From NCBI GenBank assembly GCA_949422855.1, contig CASPLG010000003.1, forward strand, positions 1 to 64,000: a DNA stretch of 64,000 nucleotides, given 5' to 3'. Of this stretch, positions 7,732-17,679 are shown piece by piece (position 1 is the first letter of the stretch; the number at the start of each line of letters is the position of its first letter). The notes under the pieces are model-generated. The model searched no databases and had not been told where the DNA came from. It saw only the letters and a program-made list of their open reading frames with translations. The position numbers and the translations under genes are program-made. Origin of the DNA: an uncultured Eubacteriales bacterium (lineage in GTDB: Bacteria > Bacillota > Clostridia > Oscillospirales > Acutalibacteraceae).

Positions 7732-9498
7732 ATGACAAATAATATATACTTACTCAAGTGGATAAGAGAGATGGAAGAACTTGTAACTCCTGAGAAGGTT
7801 ATATGGATAAACGGGTCAGAGATACAGCTTGAGAATTTGCGTCAAACAGCTTGTCGCAGCGGGGATTTGGTTAAGCTTAACCAAGAGAAACTCCCCGGAT
7901 GCTATCTTCACCGTACGAATCCGAACGATGCCGCAAGGGTAGAGAGCAGCACGTTTATCTGCACGAAGTCAAAGGAAGAGGCGGGCCCCACGAATAATTG
8001 GATGCAGCCCAAGGAGGCCTATAAAATAAGTTATGACCTGGCAAAGGGAAGCTATAAGGGGAAAGTTATGTATGTAATTCCGTATATGATGGGACCTGTG
8101 GGGTCACGTTTTTCCAAAATAGGAGTAGAAATAACGGATTCGGTAACTGTTGTTTTAAATATGGCTATTATGACTCGTACCGGTCAGAAAGTTTTGGATG
8201 CCTTGGGTGATAGTAATGATTGGGTCAGAGGACTGCACTGTTCGTGTAATTTAGATCCTGAAAAGCGATATGTTTTTCACTTTCCTGAGGATAACACAAT
8301 AATATCGCTAAACTCCAACTATGAAGGCAATGCCCTTTTGGGGAAGAAATGCCTTGCTCTCAGACTGGCCTCATATAAGGGAGAGAAAGAAAATTGGATG
8401 GCGGAACACATGTTAATTTTGGGGGTTCAGAAGCCCGACGGAGAAATAATTTATATTTGTGCGGCATTTCCGTCGGCGTGCGGCAAGACTAATCTTGCTA
8501 TGCTGATTCCTCCTGAAATGTACAAAGAGAAGGGATATAAGGTATGGTGCGTGGGTGATGATATTGCGTGGCTCAGGAAGGGTAAGGACGGCAGACTTTG
8601 GGCTGTAAATCCCGAAAATGGATTTTTTGGTGTGGCATCCGGAACGAGTGAAAAATCCAACCCTAATGCCATGCAGGTTACGAAAAAGAACACAATCTTT
8701 ACAAATGTAGTGCAGAATTTGGATGATAATACCGTATGGTGGGAGGGAATGGACAAAAATCCTCCATCTCACGCACTGGATTGGAAAGCAAACCCATGGG
8801 ATGGCAAGACGTCGAAACAAAATGGGGCACATCCTAACAGCAGATTTACATCTCCTGCTAAAAATTGTCCGAGTTTAAGCGAAAAATTCGATGACCCGGA
8901 TGGAGTGCCGATATCAGCTATAATATTCGGTGGAAGGCGTGCTCAGACGACTCCGCTTGTGTATGAATCCTTTGACTGGAACCATGGTGTGTTTGTTGGT
9001 TCCGTTATGTCGTCCGAGACCACTGCTGCGGCGACAGGAAAAATTGGTATTGTAAGGCATGATCCAATGGCTATGCTTCCGTTTTGTGGGTATAATATGA
9101 GCAAATACTTTCAGCATTGGCTGGACATGGGGAAATTCATAGGAAACAAAGCCCCGAAGATATTCAATGTAAATTGGTTCAGGACGGATGATAACGGAAA
9201 CTTTCTGTGGCCGGGATTCAGTGACAATTTAAGAGTGCTTGAGTGGATAATAAACAGGTGTGAGGACAAAACAAGCGCAAACAAAACTCCGATAGGATAT
9301 GTTCCCTTTGCGTCAGATATAAATATACAGGGCTTAGACATAAGCAATTCCCAACTGGACAGTCTTCTTACCGTGGATAATGATTTATGGAAAAAGGAGG
9401 TTCAGAATATTGAGTCTTTTTATGAGAAATTCGGTGACGAACTGCCGGCAGAACTAAAGAATGAACTATCCAAACTTAAAGAAAGACTTCAATATTGA
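7732..9498 (+). CDS. pckG: Phosphoenolpyruvate carboxykinase (GTP)
   Basis: This cytosolic enzyme interconverts oxaloacetate plus GTP with PEP, CO2 and GDP. The 588-residue length and the motifs fit the GTP family: the P-loop-like AAFPSACGKTNLAML with its active-site cysteine, VWCVGDDIAW for metal binding, PENGFFGVA and the C-terminal FNVNWFRTDDNG region. ATG 7732 has AAGGAG upstream. The gene is divergent from the PTS operon, which consumes PEP, and has its own promoter. In anaerobes it often runs in the carboxylating direction to capture energy as GTP. The direction here cannot be told from sequence. Confidence 0.95.
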   Translation: MTNNIYLLKWIREMEELVTPEKVIWINGSEIQLENLRQTACRSGDLVKLNQEKLPGCYLHRTNPNDAARVESSTFICTKSKEEAGPTNNWMQPKEAYKISYDLAKGSYKGKVMYVIPYMMGPVGSRFSKIGVEITDSVTVVLNMAIMTRTGQKVLDALGDSNDWVRGLHCSCNLDPEKRYVFHFPEDNTIISLNSNYEGNALLGKKCLALRLASYKGEKENWMAEHMLILGVQKPDGEIIYICAAFPSACGKTNLAMLIPPEMYKEKGYKVWCVGDDIAWLRKGKDGRLWAVNPENGFFGVASGTSEKSNPNAMQVTKKNTIFTNVVQNLDDNTVWWEGMDKNPPSHALDWKANPWDGKTSKQNGAHPNSRFTSPAKNCPSLSEKFDDPDGVPISAIIFGGRRAQTTPLVYESFDWNHGVFVGSVMSSETTAAATGKIGIVRHDPMAMLPFCGYNMSKYFQHWLDMGKFIGNKAPKIFNVNWFRTDDNGNFLWPGFSDNLRVLEWIINRCEDKTSANKTPIGYVPFASDINIQGLDISNSQLDSLLTVDNDLWKKEVQNIESFYEKFGDELPAELKNELSKLKERLQY

Positions 9499-9525
9499 TA
9501 CCATTTTACTATAATATGAGCATGA

Positions 9526-9562
9526 GGGCTGAGTAATTATTACTCGGCCTTTGTGCTCTTTA
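9526..9562 (+). terminator. Hairpin terminator between pckG and ylbJ
   Basis: GGCTGAGTAA and TTACTCGGCC (9527-9549) form a ten-base-pair stem with a three-base loop. The T-tract after it is weak, and the stem overlaps the ylbJ stop codon on the other strand, so it may serve both convergent genes. Confidence 0.5.
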
Positions 9563-10658
9563 GGCTGTTGATAAAATACAGGCAGAAAAGTATCAGTGCA
9601 AAACTGCCGCTTAAAGATGTAGACAAGGATGCGGTACCATACGGTATTTCGCAACTGTTTTGAACACTTGACACCGGTAAACATTCTGAGCGTGTAATTA
9701 TATAAACCAAACCGGCAGAACCTAAAGCATGTATAAGTCTAAAGAGCACAAAATTAAATATTTTTATATTTTTTTCTTTAATTATAACTGATATTATTTG
9801 AAGGTGTACGCATATTCCTCCCCATCCTATGGCAAAGGTCATAAGTGAGGGAGAATATATACTGTTTGAAATCGTGCTGCATGCGGAATTCACTTCTAGA
9901 ATCACGGGGACGATTAATTGGACTATAGGAGGGAATACATTGCTGTTTTGACGCAGAAATGAATTTATAATAAACAAAATGCAGTAAAACAGAGTAACCA
10001 GTGAACACATATTTATAGTAGAATTCACAGCGTCGTTGCAGGACTGTATAATTGAATCGGTCATATTGGTATTATCATCACCAGAAGCTGAATTTTCATG
10101 TAATTCATAGTTGTGTATTCTGGCATTTAGACCGAGCAGTATACCCAGAAAAACCGCAAATGATATCTGAGATAGAAATATTAATATCCCCGTACTGATA
10201 CTCTTTAAAAAAATTCCCCCTACCAGGCTTATAATAAATCCGGGACCGGCATTTACATTAAAGCACATTAAACGATTAGCTTGTTCTCTGTTTATTAAGT
10301 CACGCTCTAATAGATTTTGGACGTTCTTGACCCCGGTAGGATATCCGCCAATCATGCCCAGGATAATAGCCGGAGCCGCACATCCCGGCAAATAAAACAG
10401 GAATTTTGTTAAAGGGGCGAATATTCTGCCCACCGAGTTAATTATCGTGGATTTGACTATAAACGATGAGACAAACATGAAAGGGAATAGGGATGGTATG
10501 AGTGTGTGTATAGAGAAGGAAATACCGTTTATCACTCCCAGAGAAGCCGCCTTTTGGTTTAGGATAAGAGTTACAATTATAAATACTGCAAATGCACACG
10601 AAATAACGTCTTTAAATATAATTCCGGCTGTACTTTTTTTAAAAACCTCAGAATCCAT
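9540..10658 (-). CDS. ylbJ: YlbJ-like sporulation integral membrane protein
   Basis: YlbJ is a nucleoside-recognition-fold membrane protein made during sporulation. In Bacillus subtilis it is needed for heat-resistant spores. This 372-residue protein has about eight hydrophobic segments and the family signature GMIGGYPTGVKNVQNLLE followed by FNVNAGPGFIISLVGG. It lies beside yqfC, yqfD and spoIIE, which supports a sporulation role, but it runs in the opposite direction with a divergent region of 107 bases. The biochemical function of the family is not established. Confidence 0.82.
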   Translation of the reverse strand: MDSEVFKKSTAGIIFKDVISCAFAVFIIVTLILNQKAASLGVINGISFSIHTLIPSLFPFMFVSSFIVKSTIINSVGRIFAPLTKFLFYLPGCAAPAIILGMIGGYPTGVKNVQNLLERDLINREQANRLMCFNVNAGPGFIISLVGGIFLKSISTGILIFLSQISFAVFLGILLGLNARIHNYELHENSASGDDNTNMTDSIIQSCNDAVNSTINMCSLVTLFYCILFIINSFLRQNSNVFPPIVQLIVPVILEVNSACSTISNSIYSPSLMTFAIGWGGICVHLQIISVIIKEKNIKIFNFVLFRLIHALGSAGLVYIITRSECLPVSSVQNSCEIPYGTASLSTSLSGSFALILFCLYFINSLKSTKAE

Positions 10659-10765
10659 TAAAACACCTCTTAATTAAGGTATATTAATTAAGTGTTATTT
10701 TTATTGCATTTTTGGCATATTATTTACTAGCTCTTTGAATCTTTACGGAAAGCAGGTGATATGGT

Positions 10766-11065
10766 TTGAGTCTCATGGATAAAAGTTGTCGAAGAGGTTT
10801 TAAAGATAGGGCAAAAAATCTGATGAGAATTAAGCAGTCACCTCTTTATTCGATGCTAAGTTCAGTACATTTTGAAATAAACGGGAATAAAGAAGCGATT
10901 ATTGAGGGCTCTAAGTGCATACTGCAGTACGATGAAAATATAGTTAGGATAAGCGTAAAGGGTATGGCGGTGTCGTTTTACGGAAGAAATCTGGTTATTA
11001 AGTGTCTTACGGAAGATTCGTTAATTGTACAAGGTTTTATTACCTCTATAGAATTTTCGACATGA
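10766..11065 (+). CDS. yqfC: Sporulation protein YqfC
   Basis: YqfC belongs to the YabP/YqfC family of small sporulation proteins of unknown biochemical activity. The 99-residue sequence ends with YDENIVRISVKGMAVSFYGR and IVQGFITSIEF, the typical beta-rich core. I use the TTG at 10766, which has AGGTGA six bases upstream. An ATG three codons later is too far from that site. yqfD follows after 11 bases, the same pairing as in other spore formers. Confidence 0.85.
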   Translation: MSLMDKSCRRGFKDRAKNLMRIKQSPLYSMLSSVHFEINGNKEAIIEGSKCILQYDENIVRISVKGMAVSFYGRNLVIKCLTEDSLIVQGFITSIEFST

Positions 11066-11076
11066 GGTGAATATTT

Positions 11077-12252
11077 TTGCTTGTAAAGTGGATAAGATGG
11101 TTAATGGGATATGTGGAATTTGAGCTAGTCGGGGGATTCCCTGAGAGATTTATAAATTCTGCGGTGCGTGACAAAATAAACATATGGAACATAAGGAAAT
11201 TAAAGGACGGAATATCAGCGGATGCGGTGTCTGAGGACTACATTAGGCTTAAAAAAATCTCCAAGAGATGCGGCTGTAGGACTAAGATTGTAAAAAAGCA
11301 CGGTTTTCCTTTTTCTACTAGAAAATACAGAAGCCGGGTAGGATTAATTGCAGGAGCATTCGTTTTCAGTGGGGTAATATATTTTTTATCGTCATATATT
11401 TGGAGTATAGATGTAACAGGCAATGTAAATATTCCGACAGAAGACATCTTAGCGGTGATGAGAGATGTCGGACTCTCAAGCGGATCGCTGAAAAAGAGGG
11501 TAGATATTCCTATAGTTAAGCAGGAAGCGATGATTCATTTACCCTCGGTTGCATGGATGTCCATAAACATAATGGGAAGTCATGCCAATATATCAATAAA
11601 GGAAAAGATAGATACGCCCGGTATAGTTGGAGAGGATAAGCCTTGTAATATAAAAGCCGCATGTGATGGCAGAGTAGAAAGAATAGAAACGTTTATGGGT
11701 ACGCCTGTTGTATCGGAAGGAGATGCGGTTTTAAAAGGCCAGTTACTTATAAGCGGTGTGCTGGAAAATCAAGTTGATAAAAACGTATTTGTACACTCTG
11801 ACGGAAAAATATATGCACATACAAAACGCACCCTGCAAGAAAGTGTCCCCTTGGCTCAGACGACAGCGGCAGATACGGGAAAAATTAAGAATAAATACAG
11901 GCTTAAAATTTTAGGTCTGGAATTGCCATTTGGTTTTTGGAGTAAAACAGATGAGACATACAGGTGTGAATTTTATTCAAATAGGTTAAATATAGGGCAA
12001 GTAAACCTCCCGATTGTGCTTTATAGGGAGCGGTGGTATGAACAGGTTTGCGACCAAATTCAACTGACTTATGATGAGGCTGTGAAGAGGGCTGATGATT
12101 TGATTTGCTGTAAGGAGAAAGAAGATTTTAAAGATAAAAAAATTATCACCAAGGATTTAGAAGACAGGGAAGAAAACGGAGTATGCATTCTGACGGCAAA
12201 ATATAGTTGTCTGGAGGACATAGGTACTAAAGAAATAATAGAATTTAATTAA
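11077..12252 (+). CDS. yqfD: Sporulation protein YqfD
   Basis: YqfD is a membrane protein produced in the mother cell and needed for efficient sporulation. This 391-residue protein has a cytoplasmic N-terminal part, one transmembrane segment around residues 88-107 (IAGAFVFSGVIYFLSSYIW) and a large extracytoplasmic part beginning IDVTGNVNIPTEDIL, the family pattern. It starts at TTG 11077 behind GAGGTGA and directly follows yqfC. In many genomes phoH comes next. Here spoIIE does. Confidence 0.87.
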   Translation: MLVKWIRWLMGYVEFELVGGFPERFINSAVRDKINIWNIRKLKDGISADAVSEDYIRLKKISKRCGCRTKIVKKHGFPFSTRKYRSRVGLIAGAFVFSGVIYFLSSYIWSIDVTGNVNIPTEDILAVMRDVGLSSGSLKKRVDIPIVKQEAMIHLPSVAWMSINIMGSHANISIKEKIDTPGIVGEDKPCNIKAACDGRVERIETFMGTPVVSEGDAVLKGQLLISGVLENQVDKNVFVHSDGKIYAHTKRTLQESVPLAQTTAADTGKIKNKYRLKILGLELPFGFWSKTDETYRCEFYSNRLNIGQVNLPIVLYRERWYEQVCDQIQLTYDEAVKRADDLICCKEKEDFKDKKIITKDLEDREENGVCILTAKYSCLEDIGTKEIIEFN

Positions 12253-12300
12253 TAAATTATTTTCGATTTAGGATTGAAAAGAGGGAATTTGGGGATGATA

Positions 12301-12307
12301 TGTCGAA
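12301..12307 (+). promoter_or_regulatory. Spo0A-box-like site upstream of spoIIE
   Basis: TGTCGAA at 12301-12307 is an exact Spo0A box core, 144 bases before the spoIIE start. A one-mismatch copy (TTACGACA, reverse orientation) lies near 12352. A TATAAT within a run of alternating TA follows near 12382. In B. subtilis spoIIE is directly activated by phosphorylated Spo0A, so the position makes sense. The match alone is not decisive. Confidence 0.45.
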
Positions 12308-12450
12308 CAAAAATATAGTGAATTACGTGAAAAATATAAATATATCGCAGATTACGACAGCAAAATTTGATTATTTATATATATAATATTTCCTAACAAA
12401 CAAAAATTTTTAAATGCTAAGTAAGTATATCAAAGTTAGGAGATTGTAAA

Positions 12451-14760
12451 TTGAATATCGAGATATTGAAGCGGGATGTTAGCACAGATAAAAAGGGAGG
12501 ATTTTTTGGCAGGGTAATATTTTTTAGAATTACGTACTTCATCTTTGGATTTTTATCTGCTCAAGGGATTATGTTTGATAGGTATAATCCTTTTGGTGTT
12601 TCGCTGGCGGCATCTGTCCCGGATGCCTATATGATTCCGGGTCTTATTGGGGCGGTGGTTGGGTACTTATTCTTGGATAAACTCGGCAGAAGCATAAGAT
12701 ACATTTCCATGATTTTAATTGTAGCAGCACTTAAGTGGACTTTTAGCGGAGCGAAAAAAATAAGTAATTACAGGACGTTTGTGCCTGTAATTTGTTTTAT
12801 ATCGTCGTTTTCAATAGGATTAATATCTGACTATTCGGGACAGCTGAGTTTAGATTATATTTATATGATTTTGCTTGAATCGGTCACAATCTCGGTGTGT
12901 ACATATTGTCTTTGCAGGACTTTCAAAATTTCTTATTGTACCGGAGGTACGAAAAGTCCATATGATATAGCATATGCATTGACATCTATCTTTGTAGTGA
13001 CGTTGTCTTTATATGGTGTGAAAATTTATGCATTATCGGTAGGGAGGATACTTTCGATTACCATTGTACTTTTTGCGGCATACTGTTTTGGGGTGCGGGG
13101 AGGAAGCATTTCGGGTGCACTTCTTAGTGCAATATTAGGATTTTCTTCGTTTGGGACGTTTAATACTTCAGGGGTCTATGCACTTGCGGGGACATTTGCG
13201 GGTGTTTTTGCAGCCACGGGTAAAATTGGGATTTGTACGGCATTTTTCCTGAGCGGTTTAATATTTATGCTACACTCTTACGCTGCTTTTAATACCATGC
13301 CTACAATAATGTATGAAATTGTGTGTGCGATAGTAATATTCATGATGGTTCCCAAGGAGTTTATGTATTATATAAGGGCACTATTTAGGGCAAACAGGGG
13401 CGAATGTAAGGAGATAAACCATAAGAAAAACAATGAGAAAAAGTATATATCGCAGGCGATAAAGTCTGTATCGGACGTTACGGGCACGGTTATGCCGCTG
13501 TCGTCCGCAAAGTCTCAGAATGAGATAGAAAATACATGTATTAATTCGGTTTATAAGATTTGCAAGGGATGCAATTTAAAGGGATTGTGCTGGGAGAAGA
13601 GTGCTGACATTACAAAGAATTTTTTTAGCACGCTTATTATGGACACGCTTAATAACGGCAGCAGTGACCATGAGTGCATTGTAAGCAAAAGGTGTAAGAA
13701 TATAAATCTTATTACGGACAACATCAAGTCAAATATAAGCAAATACAACTCGGAACTTGAAGCAAAAAACCGTATAACAGAGCTGAGGAGGGGAGTTTCC
13801 GAGAAGCTTTATTTCGCGGAGACTCTCTACGAATATGCCTATGAGGGAATAAAGTTCAATAATGTAGAAGACAAAGCAAAGAGCAAAATGATTAAATCTT
13901 TACTGGCTAAATTCGGGATAGAGACGGTAAGAACAGAATGCAGATTTAGCAGTCAGGGGAAGATTTTTATTGAAATAGAAGTCATGAAGACTGATAATAA
14001 GGAATTAATAAACAAAAAGATACTGGAAAAACTGATGCAGTTGTGTGCGGCGAACTTGGACGAGCCTATTACATTTGACATTGAAAACAGGACACTGATA
14101 AGAATCACGGAAAAGACCATTTTTGACTTGAAGGTTCGTGTAAGTGTACACAACTGTAATAACGGTGAATTTTGCGGTGACTGCCATACATATTTTAAGG
14201 ATGGAACGGGCAGAGCCTCAGCAATGATAAGTGATGGAATGGGGACGGGTGGAAGAGCGGCTGCAGACAGTGCCATAACGGCCGGGATTATAGAAAGGCT
14301 TATTAAACTCAGAGTAGAGCCGAGCAGTGCAGTCAAGATTGCAAATCTGTCCATTTTGGGGAAGAGCAGCGAAGAATCCTTAACCGCAGTGGATATCATG
14401 ACATTTGATGCATTTTCGGGGAAAGCCGACTTTATAAAAGCCGGGGCTCCGCTTACGCTTATTTACAAGAAAGGACGTATAGATGAAATAGACACATCAT
14501 CTCTTCCGATTGGCATATTTGATGAAACAAATTTTTCCGTTAACAGCGTGGTTTTAGATGAAGGGGACACAGTTTTAATGATGTCTGATGGGGTAACTGA
14601 TTCGGGTACAGACTGGGTAAAAGACAAACTAAAAGATTTAAAAAGTATAGGAATAGAGAACTTTTCAGAAAATATTCTGAAAGGGGCTCTGGAGCGAAGA
14701 GGTAAAAATCATGATGATGACATAACGGTTATGACAATCGAAGTTACCAAAAATCGGTGA
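12451..14760 (+). CDS. spoIIE: Stage II sporulation protein E (serine phosphatase)
   Basis: SpoIIE sits at the asymmetric division septum and dephosphorylates the anti-anti-sigma factor SpoIIAA, which releases sigma-F in the forespore. The protein (769 residues) has about ten membrane segments in the first 310 residues, a cysteine-containing central region (ICKGCNLKGLCWEKS) and a C-terminal PP2C domain with AMISDGMGTGGRAAADSA, MTFDAFSG, GAPLTLIYKKG and MMSDGVTDSG, which carry the metal-binding aspartates. TTG 12451 has GGAG upstream. It follows yqfD by about 200 bases containing a Spo0A box. Confidence 0.95.
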   Translation: MNIEILKRDVSTDKKGGFFGRVIFFRITYFIFGFLSAQGIMFDRYNPFGVSLAASVPDAYMIPGLIGAVVGYLFLDKLGRSIRYISMILIVAALKWTFSGAKKISNYRTFVPVICFISSFSIGLISDYSGQLSLDYIYMILLESVTISVCTYCLCRTFKISYCTGGTKSPYDIAYALTSIFVVTLSLYGVKIYALSVGRILSITIVLFAAYCFGVRGGSISGALLSAILGFSSFGTFNTSGVYALAGTFAGVFAATGKIGICTAFFLSGLIFMLHSYAAFNTMPTIMYEIVCAIVIFMMVPKEFMYYIRALFRANRGECKEINHKKNNEKKYISQAIKSVSDVTGTVMPLSSAKSQNEIENTCINSVYKICKGCNLKGLCWEKSADITKNFFSTLIMDTLNNGSSDHECIVSKRCKNINLITDNIKSNISKYNSELEAKNRITELRRGVSEKLYFAETLYEYAYEGIKFNNVEDKAKSKMIKSLLAKFGIETVRTECRFSSQGKIFIEIEVMKTDNKELINKKILEKLMQLCAANLDEPITFDIENRTLIRITEKTIFDLKVRVSVHNCNNGEFCGDCHTYFKDGTGRASAMISDGMGTGGRAAADSAITAGIIERLIKLRVEPSSAVKIANLSILGKSSEESLTAVDIMTFDAFSGKADFIKAGAPLTLIYKKGRIDEIDTSSLPIGIFDETNFSVNSVVLDEGDTVLMMSDGVTDSGTDWVKDKLKDLKSIGIENFSENILKGALERRGKNHDDDITVMTIEVTKNR

Positions 14761-14799
14761 TTGATGCTGCATGTGGTTGATAAAAAACACAGAATTTAT

Positions 14800-17454
14800 T
14801 TATAAAGACTTTTGTAAATTAGTCTTCTTGCTGCCGCACTGATTGACAAACTTTTCTAATTCTGAGATTAGCAAGGGCGACAGTGACAAGATAGCTACGA
14901 TTAGCCATTGGAGGAAATTAAGAGATTCGGTTCTGAACAATGCACACAAGCTGGGGATTGTAATAACGGATATCTGCAGGAACATGCAGAATAAAAAGGA
15001 ATATATTAAATATTTGTTTCCCAAAACTCCTGTTTTCCTGAGTGTTTTTTCACTTCTGACGTTAAATGAATGTATAATTTGTGAGAGACCCAGTACTGCG
15101 AAAGCCATAGTTCTGCCGATAACAGGAAGAGTAGTTTTGTCAAAGAACACTTTTCCCATTGTGAATGCCAAAAGAGATATTGCCCCTATAAAACTTCCCT
15201 CTATGAATATGTTATATCCCAGTCCGCCTGAAAACAGACTTTTTTTAGCGTCAAGGGGCTTTTTGTTCATGATGTCTTTGTCTGTGGGCTCCATGCCGAG
15301 GGCCAGTGCAGGGAATGAGTCTGTAACCAGATTTATCCATAGGAGCTGAATTGCTATGAGTGGTGACGGCATTTTGAGTAAAAACGCAGCAAGGACAACT
15401 ATTATTTCTCCTATGTTTGTGGAGAGTAAAAAGTGTATGGATTTTCGTATATTTTGGAAGATTCCACGCCCTTGTCTGACCGCCTCAACTATTGTAGAGA
15501 AGTTGTCGTCTGTAAGGATGATATCTGCTGCGGATTTTGCCACATCTGTTCCGGATTTGCCCATTGCACACCCTATATCCGAAATTTTCAGTGCGGGAGC
15601 GTCATTTACTCCATCACCTGTCATAGCGACGATATTGCCCTTAGACTGAAAAGCTTTTACGATTCTTACCTTGTGTTCGGGGGAAACTCTGGAAAACACC
15701 GAGTATTTCTCTATAACTTCTTCCAACTGTTTTTGAGTCATATTATTTAACTCTTTGCCCGTCATAGATTTTAAATTACCGGTAAGTATCCCTAAGTCTG
15801 CGGCGATGGCATTTGCGGTGATGGGGTGGTCTCCGGTTATCATGACAGGTTTTATTCCGGCTTTTAAGCACTCTTTTACTGCGTTTTTCGCCTCAGGGCG
15901 GGGAGGATCAATTATTCCAACTAATCCGCAAAAGATTAAATCTGACTCCATGGAAGCCGTGGAGCAGGGGGCTTTAGTGTCCTTATAAGCGATGCCTAGG
16001 GTTCTGAGGGCTTTTGATGCCATACTTTCGTTTATAGACTCTATTTTTTTCAATGTATTTTCATCTAGCGTAAGTATTTTATCCCCCATGCGAAAACGGG
16101 TACAAATTTTCAGCAGTACTTCCGGTGCACCTTTTGTAATGACTTTATAACCGCCATCCGCCGTGGTGTGCAGAGTGGACATAAGTTTGCGTGAGGAATC
16201 GAAAGGTATTTCATTTACTCGTTTGTACTGACCTTCCAATAGATTTTTGTCCATGCCGTTTTTATGCGAGGCAAATAGGAGTGCATTTTCTGTAGGCTCA
16301 CCATGTAAAATACGGGAGTTTTTTTTATCTATGGAGGAGTTATTGCACAGTGCACAGTATTTTAATATCTCTGATGAAAGTTCTGAATTAAATGTCTCTA
16401 CTCCCGTGATACTTCTAATTTCGGTAACTGTCATTTTATTTTGCGTTAGGGTACCTGTTTTATCGGAACAAATCACGTTTGCGTTGCCTAACGTCTCGAC
16501 AGCCGGAAGTTTTCTTATAATGGCATTTTTGGCAGCCATTCTTCTTACTCCTATAGCCAAAACTATGGTTACGACTGCAGGTAGTCCCTCCGGTATGGCT
16601 GCAACCGCCAAACTTATTGCTATCATAAACATTTCTAAAGGTGCGGTTCCTTGATATACTCCCAATGCAAAAATAATTATACTCACTATAATTATTCCTA
16701 TTCCAAGTATTTTCCCGGTTTTAGCGAGCCTTTGCTGAAGGGGAGTCTGTGGACTTTCGCCTTCATTTATCAGATGTGCTATTTTTCCGACCTCAGTATT
16801 CATTCCGGTCTCCACAACTACTGCTTTTGCATGACCGGACACTACAGAATTTGTTGCAAAGACCATATTTTTTCTCTCAGCCACCGGGGTATCGGAAGAC
16901 AAGACTGCATCTGCATTTTTCCTAACGGGATTTGATTCACCGGTTAAAGAGGATTCTTCTGTTTTCAAATCGTAAGATTCTATAAGTCTTGCGTCTGCAC
17001 AGACAAAATCTCCGGTATCCAAAACCAAGACATCCCCTGGCAAAACGTCCTCAGACGGAATGCTGCACTGTTTGCCATCACGGATAACCTTTGAGTGGGG
17101 AGAAGAGAGTTTTTTGAGAGAATCTATAGCCTTTTCGGCTTTGCTTTCCTGAATTACGCCTATAATTGAGTTGAATACAACTATAATGAGTATTATTATT
17201 GGGTCTGCATAATTTCCATCGCCGTCTATGATTGCGGTTATGAATGAGACTACGGATGCCGCCAGAAGAGTCAGCACCATAAAGTCGGAAAACTGTTCTA
17301 GAAACCTCTTAATAAAGCCGGGTCTTTTCTTTTCTGCCAAAACATTTTTGCCATATTTAATTTCAAATTTTTTGACATCGTCTTTAGACAGCCCTTTGCT
17401 TGTAGTACCAAATCTCTTCATTACGTCAGGATAATTTAAACTGTGCCAGTCCAT
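14800..17454 (-). CDS. Calcium-type P-type ATPase (P2A family)
   Basis: This membrane pump couples ATP hydrolysis to export of cations, most likely Ca2+. It has the N-terminal cation-ATPase domain, the actuator motif SLTGESNPV, the SERCA-like M4 sequence AAIPEGLPAVVT, the phosphorylation site DKTGTLTQNKMTV, the hinge TGDGVNDAPAL, and M5/M6 residues in STNIGEIIVV and NLVTDSFPALALG that hold the Ca2+ ligands. Full length is 884 residues from ATG 17454, which has GGAG nine bases upstream. It converges with spoIIE and appears to be a single-gene unit. A role in Mn2+ transport is possible for some family members. Confidence 0.9.
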   Translation of the reverse strand: MDWHSLNYPDVMKRFGTTSKGLSKDDVKKFEIKYGKNVLAEKKRPGFIKRFLEQFSDFMVLTLLAASVVSFITAIIDGDGNYADPIIILIIVVFNSIIGVIQESKAEKAIDSLKKLSSPHSKVIRDGKQCSIPSEDVLPGDVLVLDTGDFVCADARLIESYDLKTEESSLTGESNPVRKNADAVLSSDTPVAERKNMVFATNSVVSGHAKAVVVETGMNTEVGKIAHLINEGESPQTPLQQRLAKTGKILGIGIIIVSIIIFALGVYQGTAPLEMFMIAISLAVAAIPEGLPAVVTIVLAIGVRRMAAKNAIIRKLPAVETLGNANVICSDKTGTLTQNKMTVTEIRSITGVETFNSELSSEILKYCALCNNSSIDKKNSRILHGEPTENALLFASHKNGMDKNLLEGQYKRVNEIPFDSSRKLMSTLHTTADGGYKVITKGAPEVLLKICTRFRMGDKILTLDENTLKKIESINESMASKALRTLGIAYKDTKAPCSTASMESDLIFCGLVGIIDPPRPEAKNAVKECLKAGIKPVMITGDHPITANAIAADLGILTGNLKSMTGKELNNMTQKQLEEVIEKYSVFSRVSPEHKVRIVKAFQSKGNIVAMTGDGVNDAPALKISDIGCAMGKSGTDVAKSAADIILTDDNFSTIVEAVRQGRGIFQNIRKSIHFLLSTNIGEIIVVLAAFLLKMPSPLIAIQLLWINLVTDSFPALALGMEPTDKDIMNKKPLDAKKSLFSGGLGYNIFIEGSFIGAISLLAFTMGKVFFDKTTLPVIGRTMAFAVLGLSQIIHSFNVRSEKTLRKTGVLGNKYLIYSFLFCMFLQISVITIPSLCALFRTESLNFLQWLIVAILSLSPLLISELEKFVNQCGSKKTNLQKSL

Positions 17455-17650
17455 TAATACCAACTCCAACGACCTTTTTTATAAATATATAAATTAATGT
17501 TTCGATATATGACAAATAGAATAGTTAATTTAAAATATCCATTTTTAAATCGGCCAAATTTGGTGCATAAAACTGATATGTAGTTATCTTTGGAAGACTT
17601 TTAAAGTCGTGTTTTTGAAAATTCAAGAAAAATAATACAAGGTTTGTTAG

Positions 17651-17679
17651 TTGATTAATTTCGAGATTTGTTGTAAAAT
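17651..17679 (+). promoter_or_regulatory. Possible promoter of the GH25 gene
   Basis: TTGATT (17651-17656) and TAAAAT (17674-17679) are 17 bases apart. If used, transcription begins near 17686 and the TTG at 17651 cannot be the start codon. Confidence 0.4.

Noticed and set aside
8413..8832. 139-codon minus-strand ORF inside pckG
   Set aside because: Shadow of a strongly conserved gene; its residue pattern follows the pckG codons.
12300..12386. 28-codon ORF (starting MSNKNIVNYVK) before spoIIE
   Set aside because: It overlaps the Spo0A-box-like site and the AT-rich promoter region, and its ribosome site is weak.
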